Positions 1-12,619 are shown, numbered from the stretch's first letter. The stretch is 64,000 nt of DNA from Pseudomonadota bacterium (GCA_021805275.1 JAJZFQ010000178.1:124001-188000); one strand, 5' to 3'. Numbers and translations: made by a program. Notes: generated by a model not told the origin, from the sequence alone.

Positions 1-396
1 CGCTCCACCCCCGGGCTCGAGGTCGTGTGGGACCCGAGCTGCGAGCCGCGCTGCGAGCTGCCGCCGGGGTGCGGCGCGCTCGAGCTGCGCCCCGATGCGC
101 ACGGGCCGCTCGACCTCGATGCGCTCGAGGCGCTGGGACCGGCGCTGAGGGTGCGCTGGCGGCGCGGCGGGGAGCGGCTGCGGGTGCGCTCGGGCGAGGG
201 GCGGCGCGCGTTGAAGAGCCTGCTGCAGGAGGCCGGTGTGCCGCCGGGCGAGCGGGCCCGGCTGCCGTTGGTGTTCTGCGACGAGACGCTGGTCGCAGCC
301 GGGGACCTGTGGCTCGATGCGCGGGTGCGTGCCGCAGCCGGCTCGCGCCGCCGGGCGCGGCTGACCTGGAACAAGGCGCTCCACCCGAGGCGCTGA
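1..396 (+). CDS. tilS: tRNA(Ile)-lysidine synthase, C-terminal fragment (cut by window edge)
   Basis: Open from the first base to a TGA at 394-396, so only the last 131 residues are visible. TilS makes lysidine at position 34 of the AUA-reading tRNA-Ile. What is seen is the C-terminal substrate-binding domain: an RWRRGGERLRV stretch, then SLLQEAGVPPGERARLPL, then CDETLVAAGDLW. This order is typical of the TilS C-terminal domain. The PP-loop ATPase domain lies before the window, so its integrity cannot be judged. It lies 83 bp upstream of pyrG on the same strand. Confidence 0.85.
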   Translation, partial: RSTPGLEVVWDPSCEPRCELPPGCGALELRPDAHGPLDLDALEALGPALRVRWRRGGERLRVRSGEGRRALKSLLQEAGVPPGERARLPLVFCDETLVAAGDLWLDARVRAAAGSRRRARLTWNKALHPRR

Positions 397-419
397 TTGT
401 GATAGATTGTCTGCCCGTC

Positions 420-437
420 GTTCATGCAGCCATGAAC
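420..437 (+). promoter_or_regulatory. 7-bp stem-loop in the tilS-pyrG gap
   Basis: GTTCATG (420-426) and CATGAAC (431-437) form a perfect 7-bp stem around a 4-base loop, 24 bp after the tilS stop and 42 bp before the pyrG ATG. No T-run follows, so a factor-independent terminator is unlikely. It could be a pyrG leader element or a weak protein site. The function is unknown. Confidence 0.35.
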
Positions 438-470
438 TCCCGGCAGCGGTTCCAACGGCGGATTACCTGA

Positions 471-4277
<3,807 letters not shown>

Positions 4278-4291
4278 TCGGCGCGCCCGAG

Positions 4292-4341
4292 GCTCGTAAG
4301 CTCTCCCCGTGCGCGAGGCCGCGCGCGCCGCGCTTACGAGC
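4292..4341 (+). promoter_or_regulatory. 10-bp inverted repeat ending at the ftsB start codon
   Basis: GCTCGTAAGC (4292-4301) is the exact reverse complement of GCTTACGAGC (4332-4341). The right arm ends on the base before the ftsB ATG at 4342. The 30-base loop is itself GC-rich and can fold (GCGCG and CGCGC). It lies 14 bp after the eno stop, so it may be an eno 3' processing or terminator hairpin. Because it also occupies the ribosome-binding region of ftsB, it may control FtsB translation. No T-run follows. Confidence 0.5.
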
Positions 4342-4641
4342 ATGAAACTACTCACCGCCGCGTTGCTTGCCGCCCTGGTGCTGCTGCAGTACCGGATCTG
4401 GGTCTCCAGCGACGGGGTGCGCCCGGTCTACCGGCTCGAGCGGGCCGTTGCCGCCCAGGAGAAGCTCAATGCCCGCCTGATGCGCCGCAACGCGCGCCTG
4501 GCGGCGGACGTGGCGGACCTGAAGACCGGCACCGGGGCGATCGAGGAGCGAGCGCGCAGCCAGCTCGGGATGATCGGCCCGAACGAGACGTTCTACATGG
4601 TCGTCGAGCCGCCGCGCTTCCCGCCGGCCGCGACCCACTGA
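4342..4641 (+). CDS. ftsB: Cell division protein FtsB
   Basis: Bitopic inner-membrane protein that joins FtsL and FtsQ in the divisome. The chosen start is ATG 4342, giving 99 residues. The hydrophobic helix (about 3-17) is then at the N-terminus, followed by QYRIWVSSDG and a periplasmic coiled coil (about 30-70), ending in the RSQLGMIGPNETFY region seen in FtsB. A GTG at 4309 would add 11 residues but spoils the usual topology. No strong Shine-Dalgarno is visible because the upstream bases are the arm of an inverted repeat. The eno-ftsB-ispD order is conserved in relatives. Confidence 0.93.
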   Translation: MKLLTAALLAALVLLQYRIWVSSDGVRPVYRLERAVAAQEKLNARLMRRNARLAADVADLKTGTGAIEERARSQLGMIGPNETFYMVVEPPRFPPAATH

Positions 4642-4643
4642 TC

Positions 4644-5324
4644 ATGCGCTATTGGCTGGTGATGCCCGCCGCCGGCATTGGCCGGCGGTTCGGGGGCGAG
4701 CGCCCCAAGCAGTACGCGCCGCTGCGCGGTCGCACCGTGATCGAATGGGCGCTCGCGCCGTTTCTCGCCGATCCGCGCTGCGCCGGTGCCGTCGTGGCGC
4801 TGGCCGGCGCCGACCCGTTCTGGGCGGCCATCGCCCCGCCGCAGGTGCTCGGCGTCCCCGGGGGCGCCGAGCGCAGCCACTCGGTGCGCAATGCGCTCGG
4901 TGCGCTCGCGCCGCGAGCCGCCGCGGCCGATTGGGTGCTCGTGCACGATGCGGCCCGGCCGTGCCTGCCGGGGGAGGACCTTGAGCGGCTGCTCGCGCGC
5001 CTCGCCGATCACCCGGTCGGCGGGCTGCTCGCCACGCCGGCGGCCGATACGCTCAAGCGAGCCGGCGCGGATGGCTGCGTCGTCGAGACTGTCGAGCGCA
5101 GCGGCCTGTGGCGCGCGCTGACGCCGCAGATGTTCCGCTACGGGCTGCTCTGCGCCGCGCTCGATGCGGCGCACGCGGCCGGTCGCCTGCCCACCGATGA
5201 GGCCCAGGCGGTGGAATGGCAGGGCGAGCGCCCGGCGCTGATCAACGCCTCGGCGGCCAACCTGAAAATCACCAGCGCGGCGGATCTGACCCTCGCCGCG
5301 GCACTGTTGGAGGCAGCCGGATGA
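4644..5324 (+). CDS. ispD: 2-C-methyl-D-erythritol 4-phosphate cytidylyltransferase
   Basis: Transfers CMP from CTP to methylerythritol 4-phosphate, the third step of the MEP isoprenoid pathway. The 226 residues match the family. The nucleotide-binding start [18 protein letters not shown] and the [10 protein letters not shown] motif are intact. It begins 2 bp after ftsB and overlaps ispF by 4 bp (ATGA at 5321-5324), so ftsB-ispD-ispF look like one translationally coupled unit. Confidence 0.97.
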   Translation: MRYWLVMPAAGIGRRFGGERPKQYAPLRGRTVIEWALAPFLADPRCAGAVVALAGADPFWAAIAPPQVLGVPGGAERSHSVRNALGALAPRAAAADWVLVHDAARPCLPGEDLERLLARLADHPVGGLLATPAADTLKRAGADGCVVETVERSGLWRALTPQMFRYGLLCAALDAAHAAGRLPTDEAQAVEWQGERPALINASAANLKITSAADLTLAAALLEAAG

Positions 5325-5797
5325 GAATCGGTTCGGGAGTCGATGTGCATGCGTTTGGTCCGGGCGATCACGTCATGCTCGGTGGGGTGCGCGTGGCGCA
5401 CACCCACGGCGTGCTGGCCCACTCCGACGGGGACGTGCTGCTGCACGCGCTCACCGACGCGCTGCTCGGTGCGGCGGGGCTCGGGGACATCGGCCAGCAT
5501 TTCCGCGACACCGATCCGCGCTGGAAGGGCGCTGACAGCGCCGGGTTCGTTCAGGCCGTGCTCGGGATGCTGCGCGCCCGCCGGCTGCGCGTCGGCAACG
5601 CCGATCTGACACTGCTTGCCGAGCGGCCCAAGCTCGGCCCGGTGCGCGAGGCGATCCGCGCGCGCATCGCCGAGCTGCTCGAGGTCAGTCCCGAGGCGGT
5701 GAACGTCAAGGCCACCACCACCGAGAAGCTGGGGTTCCTGGGGCGCGCCGAGGGGCTCGCCGCGCAGGCGGTGGTGCTGCTGCTCGAGGCCTCCTGA
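5321..5797 (+). CDS. ispF: 2-C-methyl-D-erythritol 2,4-cyclodiphosphate synthase
   Basis: Cyclises CDP-methylerythritol 2-phosphate with loss of CMP in the MEP pathway. The ATG at 5321 overlaps the ispD stop and gives 158 residues, the normal size. GVDVHAF near the N-terminus carries the metal-binding Asp8 and His10. The C-terminal [18 protein letters not shown] is the conserved active-site loop. IspD and IspF are separate proteins here, not the fused form found in some proteobacteria. Confidence 0.97.
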   Translation: MRIGSGVDVHAFGPGDHVMLGGVRVAHTHGVLAHSDGDVLLHALTDALLGAAGLGDIGQHFRDTDPRWKGADSAGFVQAVLGMLRARRLRVGNADLTLLAERPKLGPVREAIRARIAELLEVSPEAVNVKATTTEKLGFLGRAEGLAAQAVVLLLEAS

Positions 5798-5988
5798 GCC
5801 GCGAGTGCGTTGGCGCGGGCGGGGTGCCGAGCGCTGTGCGCGGCGCCCCTGAGCGATGATCGAACATGACGTTGCGCATGGGCGGGAAGATCATGCGTCG
5901 ATTAAGGTCCGTCGGGCTGCTGATCGGGGAGGCGCAGTGTTGATCATGCCGGTTTGGCCGAGTCGGTTGCGCGCGCGCGGTGCGTTCG

Positions 5989-7026
5989 ATGCACGCTGAG
6001 GCGGCGCTAGATCCGCCGCGCGTGTACGCGGGGCCGCTGGCCCGCGTCAGCGTGCGCACCGAGCCGGAGGACTTCCAGGTCGAGGAATGTCTCGGGTTCG
6101 CCCCAGCGGGCAGCGGCTCGCACGTGCTGCTGCAGGTGCGCAAGCGCGATGCGAACACCGTCTGGGTGGCGCGGGAGCTTGCGCGGCGCGCCGGGTGCCG
6201 GCCGGCGGACGTCGGCTACGCGGGGCTGAAGGACCGCCGCGCGCTCGCCGTGCAGTGGTTCTCGGTGCCGCGCGGGGCGCACGCCGTCGAGGCATGGACG
6301 GGTGTCACCGGGGAGGGATTCGAGGTGCTCGGCGCGCACCCCCACACGCGCAAGCTGCCGCGCGGCGCCCTGGAGGGCAATCGCTTTCGCATCCGCGCGC
6401 GCGCGGAGGGCATCGACCCGCGCGCCCTCGATGAGCGGTTGCAGCAGATCGGCGCGGCCGGTGTGCCGAACTATTTTGGCCCGCAGCGCTTCGGCCGCGG
6501 CGGCTCGAATCTCGAGCGCCTGCCCGCCGATCCGCGCGCGCTGCCTCCGCCGCAGCGCGGCTTCGTGCTCTCGGCGGTGCGCAGCCTGGTATTCAATGCG
6601 CTGCTCGCCGAGCGGGTGGCCAGCGCCAGCTGGGCGCAGCTTCAGGCCGGAGACCGCGCCATGCTCGATGGGCGGGGCAGCCATTTCGCGGTCGAGGCGA
6701 GCGATGCGACGCTCGAGGAGCGGCTCGCGCGGTTGCAGATCCACCCGAGCGGGCCGCTGTGGGGGCGGGGAACCCCGCCGTCGCAGGGCGCCGTGCGCGC
6801 CCTCGAGGAGCAGGTCGCCGCGCGCTACCCGGGACCCTGCGCGCTGCTGGAGGCGGCCGGGCTCGAGCAGGAGCGGCGCAGCCTGCGCCTGGCGGTGCGT
6901 GAGCTCGGCGTGCAGCTCGAGAGCGGGGCGGTGCAGCTGCAGTTCTGGCTCACGCGAGGGGCCTTCGCCACGGCCGTCCTGCGCGAGCTGTTCGCGCTGA
7001 GCGACTACGAGGAGAGCAGCACGTAA
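5989..7026 (+). CDS. truD: tRNA pseudouridine(13) synthase
   Basis: Isomerises uridine 13 in tRNA-Glu. The ATG at 5989 gives 345 residues. An in-frame GTG at 5980 is an alternative, and neither has a clear ribosome-binding site. GYAGLKDRRALAVQWFSV contains the catalytic Asp of the TruD family. VPNYFGPQRFGR is the second signature. It keeps the ispF-truD-surE order, although an Smr gene on the opposite strand now lies between truD and surE. The last 22 bp overlap the 3' end of that Smr gene. Confidence 0.95.
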   Translation: MHAEAALDPPRVYAGPLARVSVRTEPEDFQVEECLGFAPAGSGSHVLLQVRKRDANTVWVARELARRAGCRPADVGYAGLKDRRALAVQWFSVPRGAHAVEAWTGVTGEGFEVLGAHPHTRKLPRGALEGNRFRIRARAEGIDPRALDERLQQIGAAGVPNYFGPQRFGRGGSNLERLPADPRALPPPQRGFVLSAVRSLVFNALLAERVASASWAQLQAGDRAMLDGRGSHFAVEASDATLEERLARLQIHPSGPLWGRGTPPSQGAVRALEEQVAARYPGPCALLEAAGLEQERRSLRLAVRELGVQLESGAVQLQFWLTRGAFATAVLRELFALSDYEESST

Positions 7027-7538
7027 ATGGCTCCCGTGCCGCCATCGACCGCGCGCGCCGAGACGAACGCCAGCACCGGAGCGAAGCGGCGCAGCGCCGC
7101 GGCGGTGAGCCCCTTCAGGACCGGTCCGCGATGACCGGAACGAAGCCCCTTGCCGTGGATGATCCGCACGCAGTGCCAGCGCCGCTCGAGCGCCTCGGCC
7201 ATAAACTCGCGCAGCGCCTGCTTGGCGTCCGGGACGGTGAGTCCGTGCAGGTCGAGCTCGCCCTGCACGCGGTACTCGCCGCGGCGCAGCCGGCGCAGCA
7301 CCGTGAGCGTCACCGTCTCGCGCCGGAAGACCAACTCGTCACCGCCGGCGAGGCTCGGGTCGAGGCTCTCCTCGAGCAGGCTCTCGGTGAGCACGGCCAG
7401 CCGGTCGGCGCGCGTGAAGCGTGCCGCTGGGGCCGGCTTGGGCCGGGCGAGGGGCCGCGGGGGCGGCTCGAGCCGCCGCACGTCGCGCACCGCCTCGCGG
7501 AACAGGCGCCGGTCATCTTCAGGGTCCGATGCGCACAC
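7005..7538 (-). CDS. Smr-domain protein (putative endonuclease)
   Basis: 177 residues from a GTG at 7538. This start is chosen because GGAGGAAGC sits immediately upstream on the minus strand, a good Shine-Dalgarno. An upstream TTG/ATG reading to 7613 would run into the surE leader. The N-terminal half is charged and Pro-rich. The C-terminal half is an Smr domain, with [15 protein letters not shown] and IIHGKGLRS (the HGxG signature). Stand-alone Smr proteins include nicking endonucleases, so nucleic-acid cleavage is likely but the substrate is unknown. It is convergent with truD and divergent from surE. Confidence 0.85.
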   Translation of the reverse strand: MCASDPEDDRRLFREAVRDVRRLEPPPRPLARPKPAPAARFTRADRLAVLTESLLEESLDPSLAGGDELVFRRETVTLTVLRRLRRGEYRVQGELDLHGLTVPDAKQALREFMAEALERRWHCVRIIHGKGLRSGHRGPVLKGLTAAALRRFAPVLAFVSARAVDGGTGAIYVLLSS

Positions 7539-7563
7539 GCTTCCTCCGCCGATTTTCCTTCCA

Positions 7564-7569
7564 GTATAG
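7564..7569 (+). promoter_or_regulatory. Possible -10 box for surE
   Basis: TATAGT in the 77-bp gap between the divergent smr and surE starts, 46 bp before the surE GTG. The -35 region 17 bp upstream (TTCCTC) is weak, so this is only a candidate. Confidence 0.3.
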
Positions 7570-7615
7570 TCGCGCCCTTCCCGAGGCACGTCCTCGCCGA
7601 GACTGCGCCCCACCC

Positions 7616-8374
7616 GTGAAAATACTGCTCAGCAACGATGACGGCTACTTGGCCCCGGGCATCCGCGCCCTGCGCAAAACGCTCGCGGAGCTCGCCGAGG
7701 TCACCGTCGTCGCGCCCGACCGCAACCGCAGCGGGGCCAGCAACTCCCTGACCCTCGACATGCCCCTGCGGGTGTTCGAGATCGAGCCCGGTCTGCACTG
7801 CGTGCAGGGCACCCCGACCGACTGCGTGCACCTGGCGATCACGGGGCTGTTCGACTTCGAGCACGACATGGTCGTCTCGGGCGTCAACGACGGGGCTAAT
7901 CTCGGCGATGACGTGCTCTACTCCGGGACGGTGGCCGCGGCCATCGAGGGGCGCTTCCTCGGCCTGCCGACGCTGGCGGTCTCGCTGTGCACGGGGCCCG
8001 GCACCGGCGGGCACTACGCCACCGCCGCGGCGGTGGCGCGCCGGCTGGTCGCCGAGATGCTCGAGCGGCCGCTCGATGCCTCGCTCATCCTCAACGTCAA
8101 TGTGCCGGACGTGCCGTTCGAAGCGCTGCGCGGGTTTCGCGGCACCCGCCTCGGCTACCGGCACCGCTCCGAGCCGATCGTGCCGGCGCGCGATCCGCGC
8201 GGCCGGCCGGTGTACTGGGTGGGCCCGGCTGGCCCGCAGCAGGATGCCGGCCCGGGAACCGACTTCGACGCCATTGCCGCGGGGTACGTGTCGGTGACGC
8301 CCCTGCAGATCGACCTGACGCGCCACGCGGCGCTCGCATCGCTGAGCGCCTGGCTGGAGGGCATCGATGGCTGA
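7616..8374 (+). CDS. surE: 5'/3'-nucleotidase SurE
   Basis: Nucleoside monophosphate phosphatase linked to stationary-phase survival. The GTG at 7616 gives 252 residues beginning [11 protein letters not shown], the family N-terminus, with metal ligands Asp8 and Asp9. [10 protein letters not shown] and [14 protein letters not shown] complete the active site. There is no obvious Shine-Dalgarno. Its end overlaps pcm by 8 bp, the usual surE-pcm coupling. Confidence 0.97.
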   Translation: MKILLSNDDGYLAPGIRALRKTLAELAEVTVVAPDRNRSGASNSLTLDMPLRVFEIEPGLHCVQGTPTDCVHLAITGLFDFEHDMVVSGVNDGANLGDDVLYSGTVAAAIEGRFLGLPTLAVSLCTGPGTGGHYATAAAVARRLVAEMLERPLDASLILNVNVPDVPFEALRGFRGTRLGYRHRSEPIVPARDPRGRPVYWVGPAGPQQDAGPGTDFDAIAAGYVSVTPLQIDLTRHAALASLSAWLEGIDG

Positions 8375-9029
8375 CGTGCGCTTTGCGGGCATCGGCATGA
8401 CCTCGGCGCGCACCCGCGACCGGCTGGTGCAGCGGCTGCGCGAGCAGGGCATCAGCAACCTCGCTGTGCTCGACCGGATCCGCAACGTGCCGCGGCACCT
8501 GTTCGTCGATGAGGCCCTCGGCAGCCGCGCCTACGAGGACACGGCCCTGCCGATCGGTTTCGGGCAGACCATCTCCCAACCCTACATCGTGGCGCGCATG
8601 AGCGAGGCGCTGCTCCAGGGCGGACCGCTCGCCAACGTGCTCGAGGTCGGTACCGGCTGCGGCTATCAGACCGCGGTGCTCGCGCCGCTGGTGGAGCGGC
8701 TCATCACCATCGAGCGCATTGTCGGGCTGCTCGAGCGCGCCAAGGAGCGACTGAAGGAGCTGGACATCAAGAACGTGCGCTTTCACCACGGCGATGGCAC
8801 GCAGGGCTGGAAATCGCAGGCGCCCTTCGACGGTATCCTGGTGGCGGCGGCGCCCCTGGTGGTGCCCCCGGTGCTGCTGCGCCAGCTCGCCCCGGGCGGG
8901 CGGCTCATCGTACCGGTCGGGCCGGAAGGCGAGCAGGAGCTGATGCGTTTCACGTGCCGCGAGCAGGGCATCGCGCGGGAGTCGCTCGGCCACGTGGCGT
9001 TCGTGCCACTGCTCGGAGGCAAGGGCTGA
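8367..9029 (+). CDS. pcm: Protein-L-isoaspartate O-methyltransferase
   Basis: Methylates isoaspartyl residues with S-adenosylmethionine to start repair of aged proteins. It is 220 residues. [18 protein letters not shown] is the substrate-site signature and [18 protein letters not shown] the SAM-binding motif I. It is coupled to surE. In many relatives nlpD and rpoS follow; here they do not (see the gap at 9030). Confidence 0.97.
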   Translation: MADVRFAGIGMTSARTRDRLVQRLREQGISNLAVLDRIRNVPRHLFVDEALGSRAYEDTALPIGFGQTISQPYIVARMSEALLQGGPLANVLEVGTGCGYQTAVLAPLVERLITIERIVGLLERAKERLKELDIKNVRFHHGDGTQGWKSQAPFDGILVAAAPLVVPPVLLRQLAPGGRLIVPVGPEGEQELMRFTCREQGIARESLGHVAFVPLLGGKG

Positions 9030-9417
9030 GCGTCCACCTTGGGCGGGCACGATCTTCGAATCCGCCGCAAGGTTTGGGCGGAATCCATTGAAATTCAATA
9101 TTGTTTCTGGACCGCTTCGCGCCGAGTCCGCGCGCGCTGCTCGTTCGCTACGCCGTCGCGCAGCCGGGCTCGTCGTATTGGGAAAACACTTGCTGGGCGC
9201 ACCGGACCGTGCTTACATAGCCGCCGTCTCTCTCGGGCGACAGCGCCGGGTGGGGGGACGGAAGGAGAAGGCACGGGGTGGTGGGGAGATCGAGACAAAA
9301 GCAATATCGATCGCGACTCTCAAAGCAATAATATTCAGCGCGCCGTTGCAGCGTTCGGCGTTCCCAGTCGCGCACTGTAGGCCCTTCCCCCTGTGCCTTC
9401 TTCGCCTGCGCGGGCGC
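9030..9417. other. 388-bp non-coding, repeat-like gap after pcm
   Basis: No credible gene on either strand. A weak stem-loop (TCCGCC/GGCGGA, 9061-9082) follows pcm. Two patches, around 9085-9110 and 9296-9345, are clearly more AT-rich than the neighbourhood. Read on the minus strand, one frame contains SPHPALSPER, a peptide often produced when intergenic hairpin repeats are translated. This suggests a degenerate intergenic repeat and not a gene. Its position matches where nlpD-rpoS stand in many gammaproteobacteria. Confidence 0.5.
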
Positions 9418-9789
9418 TCAGGCGAAGAACAGCGCCGCGGCGACCCGCCGCTGCTCGTGCACCAGGATGTTGAACGTGCGGCAGGCCGCGCCCAGATCCA
9501 TGACCTCAAGCCCGATGCCCCGCTCAGCGAAGGCCGCGCGCAGGGGCGCCGCCGGAAAGCGCTGGCGCGCGCCCGTGCCGAGCAGCACGACCTGCGGCTC
9601 GAGCGCGAAGATCGACTCGAGGTGCTGCGCGGCGAGTGCCTCGAAGCGGGCCGGCTCCCATGGCGTGATGAGCCGCTCGGCGGTGACGAGGCAGCTGTCG
9701 CGCACCACGGCTTGCCCGATGCGCAGCTCGCTCGGCGAGTACGCACGCACCGTGTTGACGTGCGTTCCGCTCTCTAGGGTGAATTGCAT
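9418..9789 (-). CDS. Mth938-like domain (DUF498) protein
   Basis: 123 residues starting MQFTLESGTHVNTVRAYSP. The family (Mth938/NDUFAF3-like) is a small alpha/beta fold whose mitochondrial member helps assemble complex I. The bacterial role is not established. Typical features seen are ITPWEP, LLGTGARQRFPA and the C-terminal ACRTFNILVHEQRRVAAALFF. The ATG at 9789 is chosen because the family starts there; the frame stays open upstream only as shadow of rpfE. It is divergent from rpfE with 18 bp between starts. Confidence 0.85.
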   Translation of the reverse strand: MQFTLESGTHVNTVRAYSPSELRIGQAVVRDSCLVTAERLITPWEPARFEALAAQHLESIFALEPQVVLLGTGARQRFPAAPLRAAFAERGIGLEVMDLGAACRTFNILVHEQRRVAAALFFA

Positions 9790-9806
9790 GACGGTACGAT
9801 ACCGTC
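9790..9806. promoter_or_regulatory. 17-bp palindrome between divergent Mth938 and rpfE genes
   Basis: GACGGTA-CGA-TACCGTC is a perfect inverted repeat (7-bp arms, 3-bp spacer) filling nearly all the 18 bp between the two start codons. A dimeric regulator could bind here, or the repeat could form a leader hairpin at the 5' end of both messages. No promoter elements fit in the gap, so promoters would have to lie inside the opposite gene. Confidence 0.45.
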
Positions 9807-9807
9807 C

Positions 9808-10818
9808 GTGAGCGAACTCGTCATCGTCATCGCGGACCTGTTGCTCGGCGAGCTGGCGCAGGAGCCGGCCGCACGCGCACCTCTGGCCGGCATCGAGTCC
9901 TTCGCGCGTCTCGGGGCGGCGAGCCCCCTGGAGCGCACCTGGCGCGAGTGGGCGGCGCACTGGCTCGGGCTGCAGCGGTATGCGGACTGCGCGCCGGCGA
10001 GCATCGCGGCGGCGGCGACCGAGCCCCCGCCGGGGGAAACGCTGTGGCTTGCCGAGCCGCTGCACCTGACCGAGGGCATCGGCCGCTTGTACCTGGAGCG
10101 GCGCGGGCGCTTGCGCCTCGGCGCCGCATCGTGCGCACGGCTCGCGGCGGACTTCAATGCGCTCTACGCCGGCAGCGGCTGGGCGCTCGCGCCGCTGCCC
10201 GACGGGACCTTGCTGCTCGGGGCGCCCGCCGGCGGGGCGGTCGAGAGCTGCGATCCGGCGCGCCTACCGGCTGGCGCGCTCGAGCAGTGCCTGCCACGCG
10301 GGCCCGGAGCTGCGCCGCTGCGCCGCCTGGGCGCGGAGCTCGAGATGTGGCTGCATGCCCACCCGCTGAACGCCGAGCGCCTGGGGCGCGGCGAGCCGCC
10401 GGTCTCACAACTGTGGATCTGGGGCGGGGGGGCTGCGGCGGCTGCGCCGCGACCGGGACCGGCTGCGACCGGGGCGGTGTCCGGAACCGAGGCCTACCTC
10501 GCGGGACTGGCGCGCCTCGGCGCGGCGGCCCACGGTGCGAGCGCGCCGGAGTGGCCGTATGGGCCGGCCGGTGCGCCCGGCCGCGCACTGCACGTGCTCG
10601 AGGTGGGCGAGGCGCTGCGCCGAGCGCCCGGCGCGGATCTGCACGAGGCGCTCCTCGAGCTCGACCGGTGCTGGATCGCGCCGGCCGTGGCCGCCCTCGC
10701 GGCCGGCCGGCTCGAGCGGCTCTGGCTGCTCGCCAACGGACGGGCCTGGGCCCTGCGCCCGCGGGACCGCTGGCGGTTCTGGCGGCGCGGGCGGGCCGGA
10801 CTGCAGGGGCTGGCGTGA
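9808..10818 (+). CDS. rpfE: RpfE-type regulatory protein (phosphoglycerate-mutase-like, COG4255)
   Basis: 336 residues from a GTG at 9808, very Ala/Arg-rich. The diagnostic piece is LHAHPLNAERLGRGEPP followed by QLWIWGGG, which resembles the substrate-region motif of cofactor-independent phosphoglycerate mutases and is typical of RpfE-like proteins. RpfE belongs to the Xanthomonas rpf virulence-regulation locus, where it is next to recJ; its biochemical role is unclear. It overlaps recJ by 4 bp (GTGA at 10815). Identification rests on the motif and on synteny. Confidence 0.75.
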   Translation: MSELVIVIADLLLGELAQEPAARAPLAGIESFARLGAASPLERTWREWAAHWLGLQRYADCAPASIAAAATEPPPGETLWLAEPLHLTEGIGRLYLERRGRLRLGAASCARLAADFNALYAGSGWALAPLPDGTLLLGAPAGGAVESCDPARLPAGALEQCLPRGPGAAPLRRLGAELEMWLHAHPLNAERLGRGEPPVSQLWIWGGGAAAAAPRPGPAATGAVSGTEAYLAGLARLGAAAHGASAPEWPYGPAGAPGRALHVLEVGEALRRAPGADLHEALLELDRCWIAPAVAALAAGRLERLWLLANGRAWALRPRDRWRFWRRGRAGLQGLA

Positions 10819-12533
10819 GGCTGCGGGTCATCCGCCGCGAACTGCAGCCCGGGGGGCAGTCCCTCGGCGCGGCCCTGCATCCGGTGCTGAGCCGCGTGTA
10901 TCGGGCGCGCGGGGTGCGCAGCGCCGAGGAGCTCGACACCGCGCTCGAGCACCTCGCGCCGGTGGGCACGCTCGAGTCGGTCGATGCGGCCGCCGAGCTG
11001 CTGCTCGCCGAGCGCGCCGCGGGGCGCATCCTGGTGATCGGGGACTTCGATGCCGACGGGGCCACCAGCAGCGCCCTGATGCTGCGCGCGCTGCGTGCCT
11101 GGGGATTCACGGCGGATTTTCTCGTGCCGAACCGGTTCACCTTCGGCTACGGCCTGACCCCGCAGATCGTGCGCGTCGCGGCCGAGCGGGCCCCGAGCCT
11201 GATCGTCACGGTGGACAACGGCATCGCCAGCCTCGCCGGCGTCGAGCAGGCGCGTGCGCTCGGCATCGAGGTGCTCGTCACCGATCACCATCTGCCCGGG
11301 CCGGAGCTGCCGGCCGCGCGCGTCATCGTCAATCCGAACCTGCCGGGCAGCCGCTTCGCCAGCCGCGCCCTCGCCGGGGTGGGCGTGGCTTTCTACGTGC
11401 TGGCCGCACTGCGGCGGCGGCTCGAGGCGGCCGGACTGATCGGCCCCGAGGCGCCGAGCCCGGCGCAGTGGCTCGATCTGGTCGCGCTCGGCACGGTGGC
11501 CGACCTGGTGCCGCTCGACCGCAACAACCGCGTGTTGGTCGAGCAGGGCTTAAAGCGCATCCGCGCCGGGCGCTGCGTCCCGGGAATCCGGGCGCTGCTC
11601 GAGACGGCGGGCCGCTCGCTGGCGCGCCTGACGGCCACGGACCTCGCCTTCGCGGTGGCGCCGCGGTTGAACGCGGCCGGGCGGCTCGATGACATGTCGA
11701 TCGGCATTCAATGCCTGCTCGAGGACCCCGAGCGCGCCGCCGCGCTCGCCCAGCGGCTCGATGCGCTGAACCGCGAGCGGCGCGAGATCGAGGCGCGCAT
11801 GCAGGCCGAGGCGCTCGCCGCGGTGCGGGTGCTGCACGAGCCGCAGGGCGCCGCCGTGCAGCGCAGCGCGGTGTGCCTGTTCGATGCGAGCTGGCACCAG
11901 GGCGTGGTCGGGCTGGTGGCGAGCCGGGTGAAGGAGCGGGTGCGCCGGCCGGTCATCGCCTTCGCGGTCGGCGGCGATGACGAGCTGCGCGGCTCGGGGC
12001 GCTCGGTGAGCGGGGTGCACATTCGCGACGTGCTGGCGCAGCTCGATGCGCGCCATCCGGGCCTGATCGTGCGCTTCGGCGGGCATGCGATGGCCGCCGG
12101 TCTGACGCTGCCGCGCGCGCGGCTCGACGAGTTCGCGGCGCTGTTCGACGCCGAGGTCGCCGGCTGGCCGCAGGGCGGCACGCCCGCCGATGCGATCGAG
12201 ACGGACGGGGAGCTCGCGGTGGAGGAGATCGCGCTCGAAACGGCCGAGGCGCTGCGCGCCGGCGGTCCGTGGGGGCAGGCGTTCCCGGAGCCGAGCTTCG
12301 ATGGGGTGTTTACGGTGCGCAATGCCCGCGTGGTCGGGGAGCGCCACGTGAAGATGTGGGTCCAGGGCGCGCGCAACCGCGCCTTCGATGCGATCGCATT
12401 CAACCTGCTCGACCCGCAGGCGCGCGCCGGGTTGCCGCAGGGCGAGCAGCGCCTGGTCTATCGGCTGGAGGTCAACGAATACCAGGGCGAGCGGCGGCTG
12501 CAGCTGCTGGTCGATCACCTGCTGCCCTCGTAG
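10815..12533 (+). CDS. recJ: Single-stranded-DNA-specific exonuclease RecJ
   Basis: 5'-3' exonuclease on single-stranded DNA in RecF-pathway recombination, mismatch repair and base excision. The GTG at 10815 gives 572 residues, near the usual 577. VIGDFDADGATSSALM (motif I), VTDHHLPGPELP (DHH motif III) and the DHHA1 FGGHAMAAG motif are all present, so the nuclease should be active. The start overlaps the rpfE stop. It is followed after 86 bp by prfB. Confidence 0.96.
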   Translation: MRLRVIRRELQPGGQSLGAALHPVLSRVYRARGVRSAEELDTALEHLAPVGTLESVDAAAELLLAERAAGRILVIGDFDADGATSSALMLRALRAWGFTADFLVPNRFTFGYGLTPQIVRVAAERAPSLIVTVDNGIASLAGVEQARALGIEVLVTDHHLPGPELPAARVIVNPNLPGSRFASRALAGVGVAFYVLAALRRRLEAAGLIGPEAPSPAQWLDLVALGTVADLVPLDRNNRVLVEQGLKRIRAGRCVPGIRALLETAGRSLARLTATDLAFAVAPRLNAAGRLDDMSIGIQCLLEDPERAAALAQRLDALNRERREIEARMQAEALAAVRVLHEPQGAAVQRSAVCLFDASWHQGVVGLVASRVKERVRRPVIAFAVGGDDELRGSGRSVSGVHIRDVLAQLDARHPGLIVRFGGHAMAAGLTLPRARLDEFAALFDAEVAGWPQGGTPADAIETDGELAVEEIALETAEALRAGGPWGQAFPEPSFDGVFTVRNARVVGERHVKMWVQGARNRAFDAIAFNLLDPQARAGLPQGEQRLVYRLEVNEYQGERRLQLLVDHLLPS

Positions 12534-12619
12534 GCGCAGCGCGGCGGGCGTGTGGCAATTCCGGCACCGGCCCGTTAGCATGGCGGGCTCAATCGCCTCT
12601 CTCAACCGGGCACCTCACG

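Noticed and set aside
9148..9375. 75-codon minus-strand frame containing SPHPALSPER
   Set aside because: That peptide is a common translation product of intergenic repeats; no start signal and no family.
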